NCBI GenBank assembly: GCA_934446455.1
Contig: CAKSEE010000031.1
Coordinates: forward strand, 1-32,449
Direction: 5' to 3'
From: an uncultured Oscillospiraceae bacterium
GTDB taxonomy: Bacteria > Bacillota > Clostridia > Oscillospirales > Ruminococcaceae
DNA length: 32,449 nt
Made by a program: the position numbers and the translations under genes. Under the pieces are notes generated by a model. The model was not told the DNA's origin. It was given only the letters and a program-made list of their open reading frames with translations, and made no database searches. This document shows, piece by piece, positions 8,267-14,649 of the stretch (within the stretch, counting starts at the first letter, position 1; every line of letters begins with the position of its first letter).

Positions 8267-11200
8267 TTACCGGGCTCCGCCGCCCCCGCCGCGGGTACCG
8301 CCGCCCGAACCGCCGCCGAACGCCCCATCGCCGCCGCTTTCGGAGGCGCTTCCCCCGCCGCCTGCGGTATAGTTCTCAGTCGCCTCATTGGCGGAACTGC
8401 CCGAGGCTTCAGCGTTCGCAGCAGCTGCGCCAACGTAAACGAACACCGACACAGCTGTCTTATAAGCGCCGTCAGACGTTGCAATGTCTATTGAAGTCAT
8501 ACCGTCGGCAACAGCTGTAATAACTCCGCCTGCAGAAACCGTTGCTACCGCCGCGTCCTGCGACGAATACACGATATCCTGCGGCTTGTAGTTGCCGGGC
8601 AGCGCGCCAAGCTCTATCTTTGCAGTCGTACCGGGGTCGAGCGAGTAAGCATAGGTCGCGGGCATAAGCGAGCCAATTACCGCGTCGCCGAAGCCGCCGT
8701 CGCCCACTACAAGCTTGACCTGTGCGGAATACTTTCCGTCCTTTGTGCGAACGGTCACCATCGTTATGCCGTCCTTCTTGCCCTCAATTTCGGAATGAGC
8801 CTCGTCGCCGACTTCGGTCAGGTCCTGATAGTATGTGGTCTCGGATTGTCCGAAACGCGTTATCTTTACGCGCCAACCCTTGGATTTATCTTTTTCTATA
8901 TGGAGAAGATTCTTAATCGAAGCTATGGTGTCGTCCTCTGATATCATTTCAAGGTCGGTCACCTTGTAGCCCTTCGGTATTGTCACAACCTTAAGGTCGT
9001 TTGTCTTTCCGTCCTCGCCCAAAGCAACGGGAAGGACAGTGTGACTCAACGTAAGCTCCTTGCCCGTTTCAATTTTATAGCCTGACTGAACCTCGCGCGT
9101 ACACTTATCGACTGTTCTCATCTGGTCAATAGCGCCATTGTCTACTTCACAATGAATATTGAAAAATGGGTTTTCTTCATCCCGAAAGATTACTTCAAGC
9201 TTGTATATCCATTTTCCGACAAGGCTGTTGTCAGAGCAGCAAATCAACTTGACTATCGGATAAACCTTAAAGTCGGTGCAGCAGGCAATATCATCCGATA
9301 ATGGGTATTCGTTGATAGAAGCGCTTACATTTGTAATTGTGCCACCACTCAACGGCATAGGTATAGGCAGGAAGCATACAGGAAGCGCACATTCAGCTTC
9401 GGTTGCAAGCGTTGCAGGATTTGTAGCATACAGCTTTGAAGACGCCTTAGCGCCAATGCCGCCCTCAATTCCTATATCTGCAGCAAGGCAGCCTAACGCA
9501 GAAACGCCAAATCCGCCATAAAGGGTAACCTCCGCCTTCGCCTCGAATCCGCATTCTTCCTTTGTTACCTTATGCGAACGCACATCTCTGAGCTTGCCCT
9601 TTACAAGCTCTGTGCCGAAGCTTTCAGTTGTGTCAATGCTAATGTATATTTCGCCCGACAGGGACAACTTTGCACTTACGATAAAGGTTAGGTCAAATCC
9701 TGTTCCGGAAGGAATCACTACATTCAGCAGTCGTGTTGAAAAGGCATTTTTCGCATCGGTGTACAACGCCTGTGCATCTTTTATATCTGTAGTCGCCTCA
9801 GTATAAAGATTCTTCAGGTAATCTGTAGCTACTCTTGTGCCTTTATCAAACCCAACATAATCTTCATCGTTTTTTTCTTCCAGACCTTCAATTACACCCT
9901 GTGTCATACCATCTCGAATTTTTTTGGATCCATCGGGGTCATTATAATATTTAGTTTTCTTTCCCGATAAATCTTTTTTTGCTGATATGGTTACCTTATT
10001 GGAGGTATCGCACTGCGCCACCATACGGAATTTTTTTATTTTGAACCAGCCAATGTCCAAATTCTTGTGTACTGACAAATTCGTCATTGACGCTTCATGC
10101 GAAAAAGTCAGTCCATCCTTTCCGGAGTTTACCTTAGTTTTTACATACACGCCTTTCTCATCAACTGATAATTTAAGCGATAATAGCTTCCCGATATTGT
10201 ATGTAGTGGAATACTTATCTTTCCTTTTGGTGTCAAGAAACTCATAGCTTGAGGGACGGTATAACCCCTCTCTGTAAACCACCTCATCGCCGTCATAAAA
10301 CATATCGTCCGCAGAAAGATCCTCTGTAAGTTCAAGGCGGTTGCCTTCCGTATCAAAAACGACAGCATTTGAAAAATCGACCTGCTGAGAATCTCTTATT
10401 TCAAAATGTTCATATGCGTCAAAAAGCTCCGCATTGCTTGTAGCAAGCGTTACCGTTCCGTCGGGATTATCAGTGATTCCCGTAACCTTAACGCAGTAGG
10501 ACGTAGGCATAACATCGTCCGCGGGGAAAGTCATTACCGTGCCTACCTGTACGCCCGCAGGCAATGCGTCGCGGCTTTTGAAAGTAACAGTCTTGTCGAT
10601 ATCATCAACCATCTGCCCGTTTTCATCAAACGTGATTGTCTTTTTGCTGTAAGCCACGGAGAAATCATCGGGTCGGCAGCTTACAGGCGAAAGATCCTCG
10701 GACAAGCCGCCGACATTTACAACCCCCTCCTTGACCTCGGCTTCAAAATACTCGTCGCCCTCATACGAAAGGTTTATCCACTTGTCGTAGGCTGTAAGCA
10801 GCGCAATGTCGGCGTCGGTTCTGCCCACCTTTTTCTTAGGATTGAAATTACCGCCGTTGTCAAGCTTCATTATGCCCTCGTTAAGGGCAATACCAACTGT
10901 CCTGAGGCAGCTGAGCTTATCAGAGTCCTTTATATCGGGGTTTGTGTCGTAGTCAAAGTCCATCGCCCTTACAAGAGTATCTGCACAGAACTCACGCGTG
11001 ATCTTATCCTTGACCTTTATCGTTGAACCCTCGTCGATCACACCCCAGTCGGCAGCTATCTGCACGGCTGCATAATACTCGTCGTTGGCGCTGACACCGT
11101 TTACAAGAGGCTCTGACTGAGTATAATATGTAAGGCAGAACATCTCGTTCACCTTTTTCAGCCACTCTCCAACCGTATATTTATCAGACCCTACAGCGCC

Positions 11201-11278
11201 TGAGCACGCAGTAAGCATCGGCATGACTGCGCCCAGTAAAAGCGTGAAGAAGAGTATGGCTGAAATAATTCGTTTCAT
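8267..11278 (-). CDS. Surface lipoprotein with SLH-like and Ig-like (BIG2) segments
   Basis: A 1003-aa protein with a lipoprotein signal: MKRIISAILFFTLLLGAVMP then lipobox LTAC, so Cys25 would be lipidated and the protein held on the outer face of the membrane. Residues about 65-170 contain two S-layer-homology-like repeats (for example ADWGVIDEG...ITREFCADTLVRA and ALNEGIMKLDNGGNFNP). The C-terminal third has two BIG2-like modules (DGITMVTVRTKDGKYSAQV; the second ends GMTSIDIATSDGAYKTAVSVFV). The last 40 residues are almost pure Gly/Ser/Ala. Ribosome site AAGGAAGGGTG precedes ATG 11278. It sits directly after the two WXG100-like genes, suggesting that it holds or guides the secretion machine in the wall; S-layer or peptidoglycan binding is inferred from the repeats. 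I do not know a named family for the whole protein. Confidence 0.88.
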   Translation of the reverse strand: MKRIISAILFFTLLLGAVMPMLTACSGAVGSDKYTVGEWLKKVNEMFCLTYYTQSEPLVNGVSANDEYYAAVQIAADWGVIDEGSTIKVKDKITREFCADTLVRAMDFDYDTNPDIKDSDKLSCLRTVGIALNEGIMKLDNGGNFNPKKKVGRTDADIALLTAYDKWINLSYEGDEYFEAEVKEGVVNVGGLSEDLSPVSCRPDDFSVAYSKKTITFDENGQMVDDIDKTVTFKSRDALPAGVQVGTVMTFPADDVMPTSYCVKVTGITDNPDGTVTLATSNAELFDAYEHFEIRDSQQVDFSNAVVFDTEGNRLELTEDLSADDMFYDGDEVVYREGLYRPSSYEFLDTKRKDKYSTTYNIGKLLSLKLSVDEKGVYVKTKVNSGKDGLTFSHEASMTNLSVHKNLDIGWFKIKKFRMVAQCDTSNKVTISAKKDLSGKKTKYYNDPDGSKKIRDGMTQGVIEGLEEKNDEDYVGFDKGTRVATDYLKNLYTEATTDIKDAQALYTDAKNAFSTRLLNVVIPSGTGFDLTFIVSAKLSLSGEIYISIDTTESFGTELVKGKLRDVRSHKVTKEECGFEAKAEVTLYGGFGVSALGCLAADIGIEGGIGAKASSKLYATNPATLATEAECALPVCFLPIPMPLSGGTITNVSASINEYPLSDDIACCTDFKVYPIVKLICCSDNSLVGKWIYKLEVIFRDEENPFFNIHCEVDNGAIDQMRTVDKCTREVQSGYKIETGKELTLSHTVLPVALGEDGKTNDLKVVTIPKGYKVTDLEMISEDDTIASIKNLLHIEKDKSKGWRVKITRFGQSETTYYQDLTEVGDEAHSEIEGKKDGITMVTVRTKDGKYSAQVKLVVGDGGFGDAVIGSLMPATYAYSLDPGTTAKIELGALPGNYKPQDIVYSSQDAAVATVSAGGVITAVADGMTSIDIATSDGAYKTAVSVFVYVGAAAANAEASGSSANEATENYTAGGGGSASESGGDGAFGGGSGGGTRGGGGGAR

Positions 11279-11337
11279 TGTATCACCCTTCCTTTAACAT
11301 GGCAAAGCACTTATATGCTTCGTTCAAACAGCACTCA

Positions 11338-11367
11338 GGGCTGCTGCACCCAGCCGTGTAGCAGCCC
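11338..11367 (-). terminator. Hairpin after the WXG100-like pair, possible partial terminator
   Basis: GGGCTGCT (11338-11345) and AGCAGCCC (11360-11367) form an 8-bp GC-rich stem 10 bases after the stop of the second WXG100-like gene. The minus-strand sequence that follows has no clean U-tract. A partial terminator or 3'-end stabiliser here would let the small esx proteins be made in excess over the downstream apparatus genes. Confidence 0.5.
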
Positions 11368-11377
11368 CAGAATAATA

Positions 11378-11710
11378 TCAGTTATCAACAAACGTGTTTA
11401 CGTTGTCTGCCGCCTGTCCAATCGTATCAGAAGTCTTTCCGTACTGGTCAAGCACGTTCCTGTAGTGGTCGACATACTTCTGCATGGATGTGTAGTAAAC
11501 CGTTTCCCACCTGGTGTACATTTCCTCGAACTTGGCAAGGGTCTTTGACGCATCGTTGGAAACATACGCCTTTGCACCGGAGTTATTAACAATGCTCATC
11601 TGCTCTTTTACTGCGGCAAGCTTCGTGCGAAGCGCTTCCTTGGTGTTATCAAGCTGGGTTATCGCCTGATTCATTGTTGTGCTGTCAAGGACTATATTAC
11701 CTAATGCCAT
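11378..11710 (-). CDS. WXG100/ESAT-6-like small protein without WXG motif (second of pair)
   Basis: A 110-aa, almost entirely helical protein with the size and helix-turn-helix layout of the WXG100 superfamily, whose members are secreted as dimers by type VII systems. The first helix covers about 8-42 (MNQAITQLDNTKEALRTKL), a turn lies at NNSGAKAYV near 43-51, and a second helix follows (TLAKFEEMYTRWETVYYTSM and onward). The usual Trp-x-Gly is replaced by N-S-G in the turn. No signal peptide is present, as expected. ATG 11710 is preferred to ATG 11716 because GAGGT stands 8 bases from it but only 2 from the other. It is 11 bases after the neighbouring WXG100-like gene. Family assignment rests on size, helicity, pairing and the essC neighbourhood. 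Confidence 0.8.
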   Translation of the reverse strand: MALGNIVLDSTTMNQAITQLDNTKEALRTKLAAVKEQMSIVNNSGAKAYVSNDASKTLAKFEEMYTRWETVYYTSMQKYVDHYRNVLDQYGKTSDTIGQAADNVNTFVDN

Positions 11711-11721
11711 GATCATTTACC

Positions 11722-12045
11722 TCACTTTCTGTTAGCAGGCAGATTTGCTGCGTCCTGCGTGTTCTTCGCCTGAGCCTGCTTGTATGCCTCAAGCGCGTTT
11801 TCAAGGTGCTTGCCGTACTCGTTGATTACGGTGTACATAGCTTCAAAATCGTCTCTGAAGCCCTCAAGCTGTGTAATTGCAGCGTCCGCGTCGTCGCCCT
11901 GATAACCCTGCTTCATTGTGTTCTCAAACGTTCCGTAAAGGTCGTTTGTGTAAAGCGCCTGATATTCCGAAGCAAGCCTTTTGATTGTTGCTGCGAGTTC
12001 CTCAAGGTTCGCAGCAGTAATCTCTATGCGTCCCTCATAAGCCAT
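11722..12045 (-). CDS. WXG100/ESAT-6-like small protein with YQG in place of WXG (first of pair)
   Basis: A 107-aa helical protein that fits WXG100 well: helix one (ITAANLEELAATIKRLASEY), a turn with GYQGDDADA at about 47-55 where Tyr-Gln-Gly stands for Trp-x-Gly, and a long second helix (AITQLEGFRDDFEAMYTVINEYGKHLENAL) with a polar tail ending in lysine. ATG 12045 has AAGGAGG at ideal spacing; the longer in-frame start at 12135 would cover the promoter and has no ribosome site. It is the first gene of the type VII operon, about 55 bases behind the predicted transcription start, the usual place for the most abundantly made substrate or chaperone-like protein. Confidence 0.88.
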   Translation of the reverse strand: MAYEGRIEITAANLEELAATIKRLASEYQALYTNDLYGTFENTMKQGYQGDDADAAITQLEGFRDDFEAMYTVINEYGKHLENALEAYKQAQAKNTQDAANLPANRK

Positions 12046-12106
12046 GTAAGTATCCTCCTTAAAATATGTTTTCGCTCCTTCAGCAGGAGTCCCTTGCTGT
12101 GATTGT

Positions 12107-12135
12107 ATGATAACATATTTCAGGCTTGTGTTCAA
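12107..12135 (-). promoter_or_regulatory. Sigma-A-type promoter of the type VII operon
   Basis: On the minus strand, TTGAAC (12135-12130), a 17-base spacer, then TATCAT (12112-12107). Start of transcription would be near 12100, giving a leader of about 55 bases before the first WXG100-like gene. The -35 departs from consensus in two positions, which suits an activated promoter. Confidence 0.7.
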
Positions 12136-12138
12136 TAA

Positions 12139-12155
12139 ATATCAGTCATATCAGT
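12139..12155 (-). repeat. Tandem 8-bp direct repeat just upstream of the type VII promoter
   Basis: ACTGATAT occurs twice with one base between (minus strand 12155-12148 and 12146-12139), ending 3 bases before the -35 box. This is where a class II activator would bind. The spacing (9 bp) is shorter than the roughly 21 bp typical of LytTR half-sites, so the binding protein is uncertain. Confidence 0.45.
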
Positions 12156-12173
12156 AGGAAGCGTGTATAATTT

Positions 12174-12197
12174 GCAGTATATTTCCAAAAATACTGC
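12174..12197 (-). promoter_or_regulatory. Inverted repeat between lytTR gene and type VII promoter
   Basis: Two perfectly complementary 7-base arms, GCAGTAT and ATACTGC, separated by 10 bases. It lies 30 bases after the LytTR stop and about 40 bases upstream of the -35 of the next promoter. There is no U-tract, so it is either a weak terminator for the regulator gene or a protein-binding site for activation of the type VII operon. Confidence 0.45.
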
Positions 12198-12226
12198 CAA
12201 CAACGTATTTTTGACATATTCAAATG

Positions 12227-12967
12227 CTAAAAAGTCAGATTTTCAGATAAACGCCTTTTTTTACTGAGATAATCCTTGTAAAGCATAGCAAACTGCTTTT
12301 TGTAATTCCTGCTGGAATATAACCTGTCGCCATTGGACATTATAATCTCTCCAGAGGATACCGACTTCACAAATTCTGCATTAACAATACAGCTTTTTGA
12401 AATATGAAGATACCTGAACCTATTCAGGAGAACGTCAAACTGTGGTATAGTCTGCCTTGTATTCACCGCACCGTCCGTGCAGCATATCTGGGTCATACGG
12501 TCAAAATAACTTATATAAATAATTGTTTCTGATGGAATACCAATTATTTCACCGTTCATATCTCGCACACTAATAATTTTGCTGCGCCTCAGCATGACAT
12601 CATATTCAAGAAGCCCGAGAAAATGTCTCATGAGTGGACGACTCATAGGCTTTACAAAGAAAGCAAAAGGGCGCAGTTTATCTACATAGTAAAAAATCTT
12701 CTGGGCGTATTTTTCACATTGCTCCGTTACAAACATTACCTCAATATCACGGTTTCTGTGCTTAAGCTCAAGGGCGGGCTCGATACCGCTTCTGCCGCCT
12801 ATCTCAGTTGACATAAATATTCCGTCCAGCTCTTCCACCGTCTGTGAGCTGAGAAGTTCTTCATATGTCGAGAATGTATCAAATTCTATTGAAGCATCAT
12901 AGTTTGACATTTCCTTCCTGAAAGCAGTCAAAAAATAGTCGCTGCCGTCACAAACCGCTATTCTCAT
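12227..12967 (-). CDS. LytTR-family regulator with degenerate receiver domain
   Basis: A 246-aa transcription factor: receiver-like domain at 1-118 and LytTR DNA-binding domain at about 130-240 (IYISYFDRMTQI, FRYLHISKSCIVNAEFVKSV, LYSSRNYKKQF). In active receivers the third strand ends in the phospho-accepting Asp; here LDGIFMSTEIGG puts Ser at 53. The acidic pair near the N-terminus is D7-G8 rather than D-D. T81 and the K106 of FVKP are kept. It is therefore unlikely to be switched by phosphorylation in the normal way. MRIAVCDG (ATG 12967) is the family-typical start; an in-frame ATG at 12982 is so close to GGGAG that it is less likely. Transcribed from a consensus promoter shared with the divergent XRE gene region and ending just upstream of the type VII operon, it is the obvious candidate regulator of that operon. 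Confidence 0.88.
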   Translation of the reverse strand: MRIAVCDGSDYFLTAFRKEMSNYDASIEFDTFSTYEELLSSQTVEELDGIFMSTEIGGRSGIEPALELKHRNRDIEVMFVTEQCEKYAQKIFYYVDKLRPFAFFVKPMSRPLMRHFLGLLEYDVMLRRSKIISVRDMNGEIIGIPSETIIYISYFDRMTQICCTDGAVNTRQTIPQFDVLLNRFRYLHISKSCIVNAEFVKSVSSGEIIMSNGDRLYSSRNYKKQFAMLYKDYLSKKRRLSENLTF

Positions 12968-13017
12968 ATAGCTTGAACTCATCTCCCGTCAAATTGAAAT
13001 TCAACTACTACATGGTA

Positions 13018-13046
13018 ATTATACCACAACTTTAGGTTGTTGTCAA
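13018..13046 (-). promoter_or_regulatory. Perfect sigma-A promoter for the LytTR regulator gene
   Basis: Minus strand TTGACA (13046-13041), 17 bases, TATAAT (13023-13018): both boxes and spacing are full consensus. Such a strong promoter in front of a regulator usually implies repression, which fits the overlapping palindrome. Confidence 0.9.
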
Positions 13047-13050
13047 CAAC
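13026..13050. promoter_or_regulatory. Candidate operator: repeated GTTGT/ACAAC half-sites over the -35 box
   Basis: ACAAC (13026-13030), GTTGT (13036-13040) and a near-perfect 15-base palindrome GTTGTTGTCAACAAC (13036-13050) with only the central base unpaired. The palindrome contains the -35 of the LytTR promoter. Palindromes of this size suit dimeric XRE-family repressors, and such a gene lies 66 bases away. That it is the binding site of this XRE protein is inference. Confidence 0.6.
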
Positions 13051-13059
13051 ATAATAGTA

Positions 13060-13089
13060 TTATACTTTATCTTTATTTTCTGATAAAAT
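13060..13089 (+). promoter_or_regulatory. Possible promoter of the XRE regulator gene
   Basis: TTATAC (13060-13065), 18 bases, TAAAAT (13084-13089), with a start near 13096 and a short leader. The -35 is poor. It stands back-to-back with the LytTR promoter, and the palindrome would lie immediately upstream. Confidence 0.35.
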
Positions 13090-13115
13090 AGATATATGCC
13101 GCAGGGAGGTATGGT

Positions 13116-13445
13116 ATGGTCAAAAACTTGAGGTTGTTAAGAGAAAAATACGGGCTGTCTCAGCAATCTCTTGCAGAAAAGCTTGGGATAACACAGCAGG
13201 CAGTATATAAATATGAAAAAACTTCTGTCGAGCCCGACATTTCAACGCTTATGCAGCTTGCGGAATTATTCAGCGTTTCGGTGGATTATCTTATCGGTTT
13301 CTCGGATAACACAAACTGCTCGGGGAAAAAAACGCTTTCAAAGGACGAGGCGGATCACCTTGAACTGTGGCACAAGCTCCCCGAAGAAGCGAGAATCAAA
13401 CAGGATGAATTTATTCGATGCATAGTGGAACAGAAAAGAAACTGA
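13116..13445 (+). CDS. XRE-family helix-turn-helix transcriptional regulator
   Basis: A 109-aa DNA-binding protein with a Cro/CI-type helix-turn-helix at about 4-60: LRLLREKYGLSQQSLAEKLG, then ITQQAVYKYEKTSVEPD, then LMQLAELFSVSVDYLIG. The C-terminal 40 residues (KDEADHLELWHKLPEEARIK) are an acidic/basic helical segment, probably for dimerisation. GGGAGG lies 6 bases before ATG 13116. The gene is divergent from the LytTR gene across 148 bases that hold both promoters and a palindrome, so it probably represses that regulator, itself, or both. It ends at a strong terminator shared with the convergent alkD-like gene. No metalloprotease or toxin partner is adjacent. Confidence 0.92.
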   Translation: MVKNLRLLREKYGLSQQSLAEKLGITQQAVYKYEKTSVEPDISTLMQLAELFSVSVDYLIGFSDNTNCSGKKTLSKDEADHLELWHKLPEEARIKQDEFIRCIVEQKRN

Positions 13446-13549
13446 ACACCTGATAACCGTACATGCGCTAAATGTTTCAAAACCAAAGGGATAATTGTGC
13501 GCTTAAGCATGACACCTGCAAATTGTTTTTTTGCTTATTATACAAGAAT

Positions 13550-13575
13550 GTCCCCCGCTGTCAAATGCGGGGGAC
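13550..13575. terminator. Bidirectional terminator between XRE and alkD-like genes
   Basis: Perfect 9-bp stem GTCCCCCGC / GCGGGGGAC with an 8-base loop, lying between two converging genes. A short T run follows on the plus strand (GCTTTT); the minus side is followed by ATTCTTG. About 100 bases between 13446 and 13549 otherwise show no gene. Confidence 0.85.
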
Positions 13576-13582
13576 GCTTTTA

Positions 13583-14287
13583 TCAGCTTTTTCCGTCGTC
13601 GGGGTGAGCCCTCATGGCTTTCAGTATCTGCTTATGCTCATCGCTCACGCGGAAGCTCTCCGTCGCCTTTCGTATCGTCATTCGGTGGACGAAAAGGTCG
13701 AGGCGACGCTGCTCTACCCACGGCAGCGTTTCGTGCCAGTGCTTTGCAAGGGCGGTTGCGAAGTACCACGCCTGCGCCATACCTATGTAGTAGTCCGTAT
13801 CCTGCGCGGAAGCCGCAAGCGCGAGATATCTTTCATCAAAATTGTCGTCAAGGTAGTACATCATAAGGCAGCGCAGGGCATAGCGCACGGTGTAAACGTG
13901 CGGGTCGGTTATCCAGCGCTCAACGTGCGGCAAAAGCTCGTCCGTGCGCTTTGCGAAAACCTTTACCGTAAGCTGATCGCAGGTCGCCCAGTTGTCAATA
14001 TACGTCAGGAACTGCTCAGTCAGCCGCAGAGCCTCGCCAAAATTCTTTTGCGCGGAAATTATGAAAGCGTGCAGCTGGTTCTCCTCGAAAAGCGCGTGGG
14101 GCAGCGAGTTCAGGAACTCGCCGCAGTCGTGGCGCGCGGCTATCTCCCTTGCAAGCGCCCTCAGCGCGGGCGTGCGCACGCCTATCACCGTTTCGGGCGG
14201 TACTGTCGGCATAAGGCTGCTGTTGAAAGTCTTGTAATCCGTATCTCTGAGTGATTGCAGCCGCTCGCGTATGTACTGTATAATCAT
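13583..14287 (-). CDS. AlkD-like DNA alkylation repair protein (HEAT-repeat glycosylase family)
   Basis: A 234-aa all-helical protein of the DNA_alkylation family, in which HEAT-like repeats wrap damaged DNA and remove alkylated bases such as N3- or N7-alkylpurines. Recognisable segments: VIGVRTPALRALAREIA near 35-51, ENQLHAFIISAQ near 70-80, IDNWATCDQLTVKVFAKR near 95-112, YTVRYALRCLMMYYLDDNFDE and YYIGMAQAWYFATALAKH, the last being the strongest family signature. Length is normal for the family. ATG 14287 is preferred (GGGGAG 6 bases upstream) over ATG 14305. It has its own promoter and shares a terminator with the XRE gene. Substrate range cannot be told from sequence. Confidence 0.9.
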   Translation of the reverse strand: MIIQYIRERLQSLRDTDYKTFNSSLMPTVPPETVIGVRTPALRALAREIAARHDCGEFLNSLPHALFEENQLHAFIISAQKNFGEALRLTEQFLTYIDNWATCDQLTVKVFAKRTDELLPHVERWITDPHVYTVRYALRCLMMYYLDDNFDERYLALAASAQDTDYYIGMAQAWYFATALAKHWHETLPWVEQRRLDLFVHRMTIRKATESFRVSDEHKQILKAMRAHPDDGKS

Positions 14288-14309
14288 TCGGCTCTCCCCT
14301 TTCATTCCG

Positions 14310-14339
14310 ATTTTACCATATTACACGTCCTCGTGTCAA
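14310..14339 (-). promoter_or_regulatory. Promoter of the alkD-like gene with operator-like palindrome in the spacer
   Basis: Minus strand TTGACA (14339-14334), 18 bases, TAAAAT (14315-14310). Inside the spacer and touching the -35 is the inverted repeat ACACG-AGGA-CGTGT (14336-14323), well placed for a repressor. The start would be near 14303, and the leader contains the ribosome site only. Confidence 0.75.
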
Positions 14340-14581
14340 GCATGGAAAATGCGCCGCAGAACACGGCGCAGCCATTTTGTCAGGCGGAAGGTCGGGACGG
14401 GCGCGAGGGCGCAGCCGCTCCCCCGCGCCGCCCCGAGTATGTGAAACCGCCGAGCGCTTATCGCAGCCTTGGGCTATTCATGGGCAGAAACTCCGCCACC
14501 CTCAGCACGGCTGTGGATATCACTCCCTGCATTTTATGCCGCACTACCCGTTTTGTTGAGTAATTTCCCGCCGCAAATAGC
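14340..14581. other. Non-coding stretch with two GC-rich inverted repeats
   Basis: No credible gene lies between the alkD-like and radical SAM promoters. It contains a 7-bp perfect hairpin TGCGCCG/CGGCGCA (14350-14370) and a longer imperfect GC-rich inverted repeat with arms 14393-14405 and 14424-14435. The short open frames here lack ribosome sites and family resemblance. Confidence 0.5.
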
Positions 14582-14610
14582 TTGACATATGCGCCGCGCT
14601 GTGGTAAAAT
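14582..14610 (+). promoter_or_regulatory. Promoter of the SPL-family radical SAM gene
   Basis: TTGACA (14582-14587), 17 bases, TAAAAT (14605-14610). Transcription would begin near 14617, about 33 bases before the start codon. Confidence 0.85.
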
Positions 14611-14649
14611 GTTCATATATCGTTTGCAAAAGAACAGGGGTGACATGCA

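Noticed and set aside
12174..12197. Inverted repeat as a strong intrinsic terminator of the LytTR gene
   Set aside because: The stem is AT-rich, 7 bp only, and is not followed by a U-tract; kept as a possible binding site instead.
13116..13445. XRE gene as antitoxin of a toxin-antitoxin pair or phage repressor
   Set aside because: No toxin-sized partner, integrase or phage gene lies beside it; the divergent gene is a LytTR regulator.
1..13500. LXG or other polymorphic toxin substrate with immunity gene
   Set aside because: No LXG domain, toxin domain or small immunity-type gene was found in the visible part; such genes could lie beyond the left edge.
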